Shown piece after piece: positions 44,347-52,339 of a stretch of 64,000 bases of DNA. Both the position numbers and the translations under genes were made by a program. The DNA is from CAZMSQ01 sp964569025. Lineage in GTDB: Bacteria > Bacteroidota > Bacteroidia > Chitinophagales > Saprospiraceae. The notes beneath the pieces were generated by a model, which worked only from the letters and a program-made list of their open reading frames with translations, had not been told where the DNA came from and did no database searches. Where the stretch lies: the NCBI GenBank assembly GCA_964569025.1, contig CAZMSQ010000008.1, positions 27,046-91,045 on the forward strand. Reading direction: 5' to 3'. The stretch's first letter is position 1. The number at the start of each line of letters is the position of its first letter.

Positions 44347-44814
44347 ATGCCTTTTCTTAAACCTTTTCACCGTCGCAACACAGGCATGTCAGCGCGTGCT
44401 GCTCATTTTTCGGCCACCTACGATCGCTACGCGCCGTACGTGTTCGCACTTGCTGTCAAAGTGACTGGTCATGAAAACGGTGCCTGCAAAGTGGTTCGTG
44501 ATGTGTTTAAAGTGCTGTGGGAGCGGGAATTTGCATTGTCAGTGATTCCTGTAGAAATCAATCTGTCTGCTTTACTCCTGATGACGAAGGAGGTGGCTGC
44601 CCGGATTCAGGAGGAAAACGAATTGAGTGGGTGGAGGTCCGAAGGAGTGAGGGAAGTTCAAGCAGAAGAGTTAATGCCGGCCCTTGCACTCAGGCATTTT
44701 CTCTTGGATGGCATGAGTACGGATGAGATAGCGACACATTATCATACTGGAGTCAATCATATTAAAGCCCTGATTACTGCTGCTCTTCGGGATGTCATCA
44801 GGTGCGCAGAATAA
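44347..44814 (+). CDS. ECF-type RNA polymerase sigma factor, divergent
   Basis: A 155-residue (from ATG 44347) sigma-like protein. Region 2 is recognisable as ATYDRYAPYVFALAVKVTG and VVRDVFKVLWER; region 4 is reduced to ALRHFLLDGMSTDEIATHYH and VNHIKALITAALRDVI. The normally conserved DAEDVxQ motif of region 2.2 reads ENGACKVV, so promoter recognition may be unusual. It is followed 34 bases later by an RskA-like anti-sigma gene, which supports a real ECF pair. ATG 44386 is another possible start, as is TTG 44290. Confidence 0.78.
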   Translation: MPFLKPFHRRNTGMSARAAHFSATYDRYAPYVFALAVKVTGHENGACKVVRDVFKVLWEREFALSVIPVEINLSALLLMTKEVAARIQEENELSGWRSEGVREVQAEELMPALALRHFLLDGMSTDEIATHYHTGVNHIKALITAALRDVIRCAE

Positions 44815-44848
44815 GTGATGGAGAAGCACCTGAAGGTGCGTAAAGAAA

Positions 44849-45622
44849 ATGAGTAAAGACCAACTGATCAAGTCCGGATTGCTGGAACAATATGTACTGG
44901 GTCTGACAACCCCAGAAGAAAACAGCCATATTGAGGAAATTGCAGGGCGGGACCCTGAGGTGCGGGAGGAGATTGAAGCCATGCGTCAGGCTCTTGATCA
45001 ATATGTGAATCAGCAAAGCATTCCACCACCACCTTCACTGAAGCAAGAGGTGATGGATGCCATTCAGGTAAGGCAACCCGTTGTGGAGGAGGAATTCAGC
45101 AGGGTCAGCCTGTCTCGGGTACTGCTTGCGCTCTCGGTAGTGGGCTTGATTGCTCTTGCTTGGTTTTCATTCCGGCAACGTCAACAATTTGACCATCAGT
45201 ACTCTGTGATGGTGTCAGAATATCATCTTTGCCAGAAAGAGTTGGAATCTCTTGAAGCAAAGATGGCTCCGATAACTGCTGACCTATCGACTCTCATCGA
45301 TCAGAATACTCGTCATGTGCACGTCCGAAGCCTTGATCCGAAAGGTGATGCCCTTCTTGTTGTGTACTATAATCCGGATCAAACGGACGCCCTCTTGCAC
45401 GTTGTGAAAATGCCCGCTGCCCCCGAAGGCCACCAGTATCAGGTGTGGGCTGATGTAGAAGGCAAAATGATTGACATGGGCACCTTGGGGCACGTAAAAA
45501 AGAACAGTTTGCATCACCTCCGCCTTATTCCAAAGGCCGAAAGCCTCAATGTCACCATCGAGCCTATCGGTGGGAGTGACCATCCGACTGTGGAGACCCT
45601 TTGTGCAAACGGCAGGGTGTGA
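44849..45622 (+). CDS. RskA-like anti-sigma factor
   Basis: A 257-residue membrane anti-sigma. N-terminal cytoplasmic sigma-binding part (LLEQYVLGLTTPEENSHIEE), one transmembrane helix at residues ~90-107 (VLLALSVVGLIALAWFSF), a coiled-coil stretch, and a periplasmic RskA C-terminal domain with LLVVYYNPDQTDALLHVVKM and APEGHQYQVWADVEGKMIDM. It should hold the upstream sigma inactive until a signal from the envelope releases it. The gene pair is probably an operon. Confidence 0.85.
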   Translation: MSKDQLIKSGLLEQYVLGLTTPEENSHIEEIAGRDPEVREEIEAMRQALDQYVNQQSIPPPPSLKQEVMDAIQVRQPVVEEEFSRVSLSRVLLALSVVGLIALAWFSFRQRQQFDHQYSVMVSEYHLCQKELESLEAKMAPITADLSTLIDQNTRHVHVRSLDPKGDALLVVYYNPDQTDALLHVVKMPAAPEGHQYQVWADVEGKMIDMGTLGHVKKNSLHHLRLIPKAESLNVTIEPIGGSDHPTVETLCANGRV

Positions 45623-45634
45623 GGTGCTGATGGC

Positions 45635-47338
45635 TCAGTCAGCTGTTGAGGATGGCCCGATGATCTTTTCCAATATCTTACGGGTAATGACGTACGTAGG
45701 CTGGACACCCTCCAGCCCCAAACTGCCGGATGCAAGGGTGTGGCCAGTCAGCAGCGGATTGTCTGAGGCGTAGTAAGCGTAACGCAGTTTGACACCTGAG
45801 TCAATGCTGTTCCGGATGCGCGAGGCCGCCTGGATGGCCTTTTGATAGTGCGCACCTTCCATTTCCAGCCCGATGGCTTTCCAGCTTGATTCGAGGAAAA
45901 AGCGGAGCACCTCCTGATTTTGGAGAGAGGTGCCAAGCACGGTAATCATGGGCCCTTCGAAGACTGGAATATCCTGGTCGGAAAAATCAGCAATTGTCAA
46001 GTCATTGTCAAGTGGATAGTTGTCTGTCGTACCCTCAAACACATAGGCAGTGGGCAACATGATTTCCCCCTTATTACCGCACAGAATGCCTGCTTTCCCC
46101 ATAATTGAAATTGATGCGACGTTGAGGGAGGGGTTTTCCGGAGCTTCTTCAAATGGTTTGAGGAGTTCGTCCATAGTCTCGAAGGCCTGTTCTCCAAAGG
46201 CATAATCCATGACCAGTAAAAGTGGTTTTTCGCGGGCAATGTGATCAAAATCGACAGGGAGTTCAGGCGATTGGAACTCAGGCATGAGACGGGCGAGATC
46301 AAATATCTGGACAGAAATATTAGTGCCGGTCAGGTCATCAAGCCGGTGCATGCCGTGGTCGGAAGCATAACGTGCTACCTTGGCCCTCAAGGCCGAATGG
46401 CGGGGCTGGCTGAGGGTTTCTATTTTTTCTTTCAGACTGTCGCCGACAGTTGTGTCGGTCAGGAGGGCCTGTTCGGCGTACAGCAGGTTCATGACACTGT
46501 GGAGGTTGGCACTGATGATGTGGAGCGGGCGCTCAAATAAGCCATTCTCCACCAAAAATGACTTGATATGATTTGCCCAGTACTCTCCATATGTATGGTG
46601 TCCAATTTTCTCTCTCAAGTCGCTCGAAAAACTGATTTCCCGGTCGAGTTGCTCATCAGTTTCATCAAACGAACGTTTGCCGAGCCAATAGGTGATGTGG
46701 AAAATACTGTTGACCCCGGCGCTTTGGTCAAAGTCCTGACACGCTTGTACGGTCTCGCGAAAACTCCTCCCGAGCAGGGTGCTCAGGTAGGTGTAGGCCA
46801 CTTCCCGGTTGAGGTCTTCAGCTTGGCTTTCTTCGAGGACCAGTTGCTCAAGCATCAGCCACTCTCGGGATGGCCGCCCTTTCTGATCGGTGGCATTATG
46901 GCGGATTTTCTCCGCTTCAATATACATGAACGTAAGGTGGGTTAGCACGTCGTAGATATCTGACCTTCCTCGGGTCATTTCAATAAACATCTGTTGGTCG
47001 TCAATGCGGTAGCAGTTGCGCCGCCGTTTGGCGGGGACAATGGGTTCAAAGTGTGATTCTTCATATCCCTCTCTTGAAATCAGCCTGACATACCGGCATT
47101 CTTCAATACCTCTTGGAAGGCGCTCGAAAATGTAGAGGAGCCCTTTGAGCTCTACCTTTTCGGGGTCTGCAATTGATCCGTAAATTTCGGGACCGAGTTG
47201 CATCAGGGCTTCGATCATTGATTCTCCGGAAACGCCCAGTGGCTTATAACTGCCGCGGATAAACAGGTGCCGCATAGCAATGTACAGGCGTTGGATGGCG
47301 GCCCTTGATTCCTGGGGTTTGGTTCGATTCAGAGGCAT
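45635..47338 (-). CDS. DUF6909-like conserved protein of Bacteroidota
   Basis: A 567-residue protein that resembles the Bacteroidota family DUF6909 (assignment from memory, moderate). No signal or membrane segment. Residues ~20-260 are helical (LYIAMRHLFIRGSYKPLGVS, HLTFMYIEAEKIRHNATDQK). The C-terminal ~130 residues contain ITVLGTSLQNQEVLRFFLES and AIGLEMEGAHYQKAIQAASR, whose GLEMEGA recalls the DMEGA motif of nucleoside phosphorylases/hydrolases. The substrate, if any, is unknown. It ends a three-gene minus-strand cluster. Confidence 0.7.
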   Translation of the reverse strand: MPLNRTKPQESRAAIQRLYIAMRHLFIRGSYKPLGVSGESMIEALMQLGPEIYGSIADPEKVELKGLLYIFERLPRGIEECRYVRLISREGYEESHFEPIVPAKRRRNCYRIDDQQMFIEMTRGRSDIYDVLTHLTFMYIEAEKIRHNATDQKGRPSREWLMLEQLVLEESQAEDLNREVAYTYLSTLLGRSFRETVQACQDFDQSAGVNSIFHITYWLGKRSFDETDEQLDREISFSSDLREKIGHHTYGEYWANHIKSFLVENGLFERPLHIISANLHSVMNLLYAEQALLTDTTVGDSLKEKIETLSQPRHSALRAKVARYASDHGMHRLDDLTGTNISVQIFDLARLMPEFQSPELPVDFDHIAREKPLLLVMDYAFGEQAFETMDELLKPFEEAPENPSLNVASISIMGKAGILCGNKGEIMLPTAYVFEGTTDNYPLDNDLTIADFSDQDIPVFEGPMITVLGTSLQNQEVLRFFLESSWKAIGLEMEGAHYQKAIQAASRIRNSIDSGVKLRYAYYASDNPLLTGHTLASGSLGLEGVQPTYVITRKILEKIIGPSSTAD

Positions 47339-47375
47339 GGAATGAATTTCAACAGCGTATAATCTGACAAAATAC

Positions 47376-48188
47376 TCAATTTTCGAATACCTTTTTCATG
47401 CTGACATCCATTTCGGGCCATTGCCGGAGAAAGGCATCCGGGAAATGAAACCATGTCACAGCGGCCACCGGCCACAGCGGCACTTCATTTTCGGGCAGGC
47501 CAATGGCAGCGAGGACCTTGTGTTTGACAAATCCGCCGATGGTCTCAAGGCGATGCCAATCATCAGGCTGAAGTTCGGGATATTGGTGGTCAGGATAGGC
47601 ATGGCGGAAGGCTTCTGCAAACGCATGAAGCCCGGTATCGTAATATGAACGGGGGTTGAGTGTGCCAGCCATCAGTTGGGGGGCTGACAGAATTATAGCC
47701 CGGTCTTCCCGGTCGAGCTCGAGGGTATGCAAAGCGTTGTGTTTTGGGGTCGGGAAGGGGTGGCCATAGATGAAGATGGGGTCATAGGCCTTCATAAGTG
47801 GGTCTTCTGTCCGAAAGGCAACCGTCACGGCTTTGATGGCAACGGCAGCTCTCAGGTCATTCGGCAACTCGTCAAGGCCCATTCCACGAATCTGATGATA
47901 CACCACATAGAGCAAAACCCGTTTTCTGAATTCTGCCTGTTCGTTGGGAAATAATCGCATGTAGAACACGTGGGATGTCTCCAAAAGGCGCCGTATCGGG
48001 GCGTCCAAGTCAGGCGTGTATGTGTTGTAATACCACCAGTTGATTTGCCGGCGGGAGACAATCAGAACCGCCAGAATCAGAGCAGGGGGGATGGCCCACG
48101 GTGCCCACGATTCATCCACATCGTACCAAAGCCAGCTGATAACTGCCAGCCAGATTACAAAAGGGGCGATGAGGTATTGAAATGGCAT
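47376..48188 (-). CDS. MtfA (M90)-like protein without the HExxH zinc site
   Basis: A 270-residue protein with two N-terminal membrane helices (residues ~5-22 and 30-45) and an MtfA/M90 domain. The family's HEFAH zinc motif is replaced by HAFAE at residues 188-192, so the second zinc His and the catalytic Glu are gone. The usual late Glu (EFFAV) reads LWPVAAV. Otherwise the fold blocks (RTEDPLMKAYDPIFIYGHPF, LETIGGFVKHKV) fit. It is probably a pseudo-peptidase. ATG 48188 starts 20 bases after the upstream dehydrogenase stop; a longer frame to 48254 would overlap that gene. Confidence 0.75.
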   Translation of the reverse strand: MPFQYLIAPFVIWLAVISWLWYDVDESWAPWAIPPALILAVLIVSRRQINWWYYNTYTPDLDAPIRRLLETSHVFYMRLFPNEQAEFRKRVLLYVVYHQIRGMGLDELPNDLRAAVAIKAVTVAFRTEDPLMKAYDPIFIYGHPFPTPKHNALHTLELDREDRAIILSAPQLMAGTLNPRSYYDTGLHAFAEAFRHAYPDHQYPELQPDDWHRLETIGGFVKHKVLAAIGLPENEVPLWPVAAVTWFHFPDAFLRQWPEMDVSMKKVFEN

Positions 48189-48208
48189 GGTTGCAAGAAT
48201 AGAAGGGG

Positions 48209-51172
48209 TCAGGGAATGGGATGATGGGTTTCTGTTTTGGTCAATGCATCCCACAGAATCTGAGCCGGATGCAAGGCTTTGCGCCCGGTCCCGTCGGCAA
48301 TCTGATGGCGGCAGCTGGTGCCGGGTGCGGCAAGAATGGTGTGTTCCGGACTTTTTTCAACCGCCGGAAATAAAGCCAGAGAGCCGATTTTCATGCTGAT
48401 GTCATAATGCTCCCGCTCATATCCGAAGGAGCCGGCCATCCCGCAACACCCTGTTTGGGCAACTTCCACAGTATATCCCTCAGGCAGTGCCAATACAAAA
48501 GCGGTTGGGTTGACTGAAGAAAGCGCTTTCTGGTGGCAGTGGCCGTGCACAAGGACGCGTGCTGGTTCGGAGGTAAATTGCCCCGCATGAATGCGACCGG
48601 CTTCCACTTCCCGGTGGAGAAACTCCTCAAGCAGGAGGGTATTTGGTGCTAATGCGTCTGCCTGTGCTTTCAAGTGCGGTCGGACCAGTCGGGGGTATTC
48701 GTCGCGGAAGCTGAGGATGGCAGAGGGTTCAATGCCGATGAGTGGCGTGGATTCGCTGATAAGTGGGGAGAATACAGACACATTGTGTTCGGCCACTTCC
48801 CTTGCCATTTTTAGAAAGCCCTTGGATATCGCCGCCCTCCCACTTTCCTTGTGGGGTACTGTGCGGACTTCATATCCGAGGGCAGTCAGTAGCCTGACCG
48901 TGTCTTTGCCAACAGAGACATCAAGCAGGTTGGTAAATTCGTCGCAGAATAGATAGACTGCCCCTATTGGCTGAGTACCGGGCTTGAGTGCCGCCCGGTG
49001 GGATTGCATCCAATGCCGGAGAGACCGGCTGACAAGTGGTAAGGGGCGTTTTGGGGCAATGTTGAGCATCCGCTTGATGAGCATCCCGAATACGGGATTG
49101 CCGAGAATGGCCCTTGACAACCCGGGGAGAATGGCGGCCACCCCATTGATGGCGGTGCTGTGGGCAAAGAAATAATCCCGCAGGGGGCGTCTTCGGGTTT
49201 GATAATACTGATATTGGAACTCAGCTTTCATACCTGCCATATCCACATCAGAGGGACACTCGCCTGTGCAGCCTTTGCAGGAGATGCACAGCTCCATGAC
49301 CTCGTACAATTCGCGCTGTGCAAATGGATTGGCACTTTTTGGACGGGTCAGAAACTCTCTCAGGGCATTGGCCCGGGCACGAGTGGTGTCTTTTTCGTTG
49401 CGGGTGGCGTGGTAACTCGGGCACATCACCCCGCCAGCTGACGGCAGCTTCCGGCAATCTGCAGAACCGTTGCACTTTTCCGCTGCACGCAGAATGCCAC
49501 CCTCTCGCGAAAAGTCAAGCATGGTTGAATGTTCGGGGGTTTCTAACCCGGCTTCATATCTCAGATGGGCGTCAATCGGATCGGGGTCCGTAATTTTTCC
49601 GGGGTTGAAGATGCCATTTGGGTCGAATACGGTTTTCAGTTTTTTGAATAGCGCATAAATCTCCTCACCCACCATATCCGGAATATACGGTGCCCGAACC
49701 CGCCCGTCGCCATGCTCTCCGCTCAGTGATCCGCGGTATTTTCTGACAAGCATAGCCGATTCACGGGTGATGTCTTTCAAGAGTTTCCGGTCGTGTTCAG
49801 TTTTGAGGTTCAGAATGGGGCGCAGGTGCAATTCTCCGGCCCCTGCATGGGCATAATAGATGGCTTTTTGATCATAGGAGGCCATCATTTGCTCAAATTC
49901 ACGGATGTATGCCGGCAAATCCTCAAGTGCTACCGCCGTGTCTTCAATGCAGGCTATGGGATGAGCGTCGCCGGGGATATTGGAGAGCAGTCCCAGGCCT
50001 GCGGCCCGGAGTGCCCACACGCGGGATGTATCCGCTCCTCCAACTTTTGGATATGCATAGCCGAGCTGACGGTTTTGTAGGGCTGCTTCGAGTGCTTCTG
50101 CTTTTTGATTGGCTTCAGTTGCAGTGTCACCGCGTAATTCAACGACCAGTACAGCCGCGGGGTCTCCCTCCAGAAAAAATCTGTCTCGCTGGTAGACCCG
50201 GCTCCCTTTGGTGCAATCCAGAATGGTTTTGTCCATTAGCTCACAGGCATACGGCTCAAATGACATTGCAACCCGTGTCGCTTCCAGGGATTCGCCAACA
50301 CTCTTAAAGTGACCACAAAGCAGGACAATTTCCTCAGGAGGCAAGGGTGAAACGCTCAACTTGACCTCGGTCATCATGGCAAGTGTTCCCTCGGACCCGG
50401 TCAACACCGGGCACAGCGAAAAGGGCCGCCCTCCCGGAGTAAATGGCTGGCGGTCAAGGAGCGCATCCAGGGCATACCCTGTATTGCGGCGATGAATGGC
50501 CGGGTCCGGAAATGTGTCGCGAATATGGCTTCGTAACTCAGGACTCGAAAGCGCATTGACAAAAAAGCGATAAAGGCCTCCCTCAAGGGTGGCTGAATTG
50601 GTTTTCTCCAACAACTCTTCTGATGAAAGATCTCGAAACGTCACCGATGAGCCATCACTGAGCAAAGCCTTTATTTCGAGCACGTGGTCGCGCGTCACTC
50701 CATATCTGATAGAGGTAGTGCCTGAGGAATTATTCCCCACCATCCCTCCAATCATTGCCCTGTTGGCTGTCGAAGTATTGGGTCCAAAAAAAACGCCATG
50801 GGGCTTCAGAAACCGATTCAACTCATCGCGAATCACCCCGGGCTGAACCCGTACCCACCTTTCGGCTGAGTTGTACTCAAGGATTTCGGTAAAGTGCTTT
50901 GACAAATCAACTACCAGCCCCTTTCCGGTGCATTGGCCGGCAAGGGAAGTGCCGCCCGTCCGCGGAATCAGCCCGATTCCGTGGGCTGTCGAAAACCTGA
51001 TGAGACGGCGCAAATCCTCCTCGGTTCTCGGAATGGCTACACCCAGAGGCGTTTCCCGATAGATTGAGGCATCTGTTGAGTAAATGGCGCGGTGAAGAGA
51101 GTCAGAGGCCAACTCACCGTCCATCTCTGAGTTTAGAGAGTCCAGCTTTCCGGATAGAGGTGATGAAGTCAT
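48209..51172 (-). CDS. FAD-linked oxidase fused to an iron-sulfur domain (GlcD-GlcF/YdiJ type)
   Basis: A 987-residue respiratory-type dehydrogenase. N-terminal FAD-binding PCMH domain (LIPRTGGTSLAGQCTGKGLV, GSEGTLAMMTEVKLSVSP), then the FAD-linked C-terminal domain (SGEHGDGRVRAPYIPDM). From residue ~600 it has iron-sulfur motifs CNGSADCRKL and CISCKGCTGECPSDVDM, then two CCG domains (VHGHCHQKALSS, TGCCGMAGSFGYE). Such fusions oxidise lactate, glycolate or 2-hydroxyglutarate and pass electrons to quinone. First gene of the cluster with the MtfA-like and DUF6909-like genes. Promoter box at 51199-51206. Confidence 0.93.
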   Translation of the reverse strand: MTSSPLSGKLDSLNSEMDGELASDSLHRAIYSTDASIYRETPLGVAIPRTEEDLRRLIRFSTAHGIGLIPRTGGTSLAGQCTGKGLVVDLSKHFTEILEYNSAERWVRVQPGVIRDELNRFLKPHGVFFGPNTSTANRAMIGGMVGNNSSGTTSIRYGVTRDHVLEIKALLSDGSSVTFRDLSSEELLEKTNSATLEGGLYRFFVNALSSPELRSHIRDTFPDPAIHRRNTGYALDALLDRQPFTPGGRPFSLCPVLTGSEGTLAMMTEVKLSVSPLPPEEIVLLCGHFKSVGESLEATRVAMSFEPYACELMDKTILDCTKGSRVYQRDRFFLEGDPAAVLVVELRGDTATEANQKAEALEAALQNRQLGYAYPKVGGADTSRVWALRAAGLGLLSNIPGDAHPIACIEDTAVALEDLPAYIREFEQMMASYDQKAIYYAHAGAGELHLRPILNLKTEHDRKLLKDITRESAMLVRKYRGSLSGEHGDGRVRAPYIPDMVGEEIYALFKKLKTVFDPNGIFNPGKITDPDPIDAHLRYEAGLETPEHSTMLDFSREGGILRAAEKCNGSADCRKLPSAGGVMCPSYHATRNEKDTTRARANALREFLTRPKSANPFAQRELYEVMELCISCKGCTGECPSDVDMAGMKAEFQYQYYQTRRRPLRDYFFAHSTAINGVAAILPGLSRAILGNPVFGMLIKRMLNIAPKRPLPLVSRSLRHWMQSHRAALKPGTQPIGAVYLFCDEFTNLLDVSVGKDTVRLLTALGYEVRTVPHKESGRAAISKGFLKMAREVAEHNVSVFSPLISESTPLIGIEPSAILSFRDEYPRLVRPHLKAQADALAPNTLLLEEFLHREVEAGRIHAGQFTSEPARVLVHGHCHQKALSSVNPTAFVLALPEGYTVEVAQTGCCGMAGSFGYEREHYDISMKIGSLALFPAVEKSPEHTILAAPGTSCRHQIADGTGRKALHPAQILWDALTKTETHHPIP

Positions 51173-51198
51173 GATTCATATTTGAGAATGCCGACACT

Positions 51199-51206
51199 CA
51201 AATGTA
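51199..51206 (-). promoter_or_regulatory. minus-7 box TACATTTG
   Basis: TACATTTG on the minus strand, 26 bases before ATG 51172. A TTTG further upstream (51235-51238) is 28 bases away, too far for a normal minus-33. Confidence 0.45.
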
Positions 51207-51267
51207 GGAATACTTCTTGGTACCGCTCACTTACCAAATGGTCAATCGTATAATGCAGTGGAAGTTC

Positions 51268-51275
51268 TATCTTTG
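51268..51275 (+). promoter_or_regulatory. minus-7 box TATCTTTG ending 4 bases before ATG
   Basis: TATCTTTG then GATG and the ATG at 51280. It decides the start of the GNAT-like gene, since earlier ATGs would lie upstream of or inside the box. Confidence 0.5.
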
Positions 51276-51279
51276 GATG

Positions 51280-52224
51280 ATGTCAACCCGTAAGGAAGCA
51301 TATCAGGTATTTACAGAAAGTGTTTCAGACCTCTCTGTTTTTGCACAGCCCTGGTTTCTAGATGCCGTAACTCAAGGGCAGTGGGATGTGATTGTCGTTG
51401 AGCGGGGCGGTCAGTCTGCGGCAGTATTGCCTTTTTGGGTGAAGCCTTACGGTCCGTGGAAAGTGGTAGCCATGCCCCCCTTATGCAAGTTTATGGGGCC
51501 GCTGTTTGCAGAGCCATTTCGGTCTGTCTCTGCAGTCTACAAGCTGAGCAACCAATTGATCGCTGCCTTGCCGAAAGTGGCAGTTTTCCGGCAGAATTTT
51601 CATTATTCCTATGACAACTGGCTTCCTTTTTATTGGGCTGGCTTTCGGCAAACCACCCGATACTCCTATGTCCTTGACAGCATTGCTGACCTTGATGGCA
51701 TTCTGGCGGGATTTTCCACGGACTATCGCAATGCAAAAATTGCGCGGGCCGATTCGCAAATGGAGCTCGCATTCGATCTGCCGGTCACTGCCCTTGACGG
51801 GTTGCTCACTGCCACTTATGCCCGGCAAGGCCTGAAATCCGGCGTGAGCGTTGACCTCATGACCCGCATTCTGGATGCCGCTCGGGCGCAAAATGCCGGC
51901 CGGATGATGTTTGCGCTGGATCGTCAGGGTCACGTGCATGCCGGTCTGATGATGCTTCGCGATCGCCACAGCGCTTCCCTGCTTTTGGCAGCCGATAACC
52001 CGGATTTGCGCCAAAGCGGCGCCGGTATCTGGCTGATCTGGCAGGCCATTCGCTACGCATCGCTGGAATGGAAGGTAGAACGGTTTGATTTTCTCGGTAG
52101 CGTCAAACAGTCTATCGAGCGCTCACGCAGACAGTTTGGCGCAAGACCAGTACCGTATTTTGCAGTTGAAAGGTTTCAGTCGAGAACCGCTTTTCTGATT
52201 GAGTGGGCGAGAGGGAGGAGATAA
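51280..52224 (+). CDS. GNAT/FemAB-like acyltransferase-fold protein
   Basis: A 314-residue protein with the GNAT-like double domain of the CelD/BioF2 acetyltransferase group: DLSVFAQPWFLDAVTQGQWD, VAVLPF-like SAAVLPFWVKPYGPW, then the second half with HAGLMMLRDRHSASLLLAAD and QSGAGIWLIWQAIRYASLE, FDFLGSVKQSIERSRRQFG. Such proteins often act in exopolysaccharide or peptidoglycan modification. The substrate is unknown. The open frame reaches back to TTG 51217 with ATGs at 51238 and 51253, but the TATCTTTG box at 51268 favours 51280. Confidence 0.78.
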   Translation: MSTRKEAYQVFTESVSDLSVFAQPWFLDAVTQGQWDVIVVERGGQSAAVLPFWVKPYGPWKVVAMPPLCKFMGPLFAEPFRSVSAVYKLSNQLIAALPKVAVFRQNFHYSYDNWLPFYWAGFRQTTRYSYVLDSIADLDGILAGFSTDYRNAKIARADSQMELAFDLPVTALDGLLTATYARQGLKSGVSVDLMTRILDAARAQNAGRMMFALDRQGHVHAGLMMLRDRHSASLLLAADNPDLRQSGAGIWLIWQAIRYASLEWKVERFDFLGSVKQSIERSRRQFGARPVPYFAVERFQSRTAFLIEWARGRR

Positions 52225-52320
52225 TTTATAATTAAAAATTAAAAATTAATAATTATGAATTTTGTGAGGGGTGAATTCGTTGTGAGGGGGGTGTGGTAAA
52301 TTACGAATTACGAATTTTTT
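52223..52320. repeat. AT-rich spacer with repeated AATTA/TTAAAAA units
   Basis: Between two convergent genes. 52223-52262 repeats TTAAAAATTAAAAATTAAT-like units, and 52296-52320 repeats TTACGAA twice. Such spacers are common in Bacteroidota. They contain inverted units and may end both transcripts; no T tract after a GC stem is present. Confidence 0.6.
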
Positions 52321-52339
52321 GTGGGAGGGGGTTGATGTC

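Noticed and set aside
48677..48686. CGGTCGGACC, identical to 10 bases of the palindrome arm at 63189
   Set aside because: It is inside a conserved part of the GlcD-GlcF-type gene and has no second arm, so a chance match.
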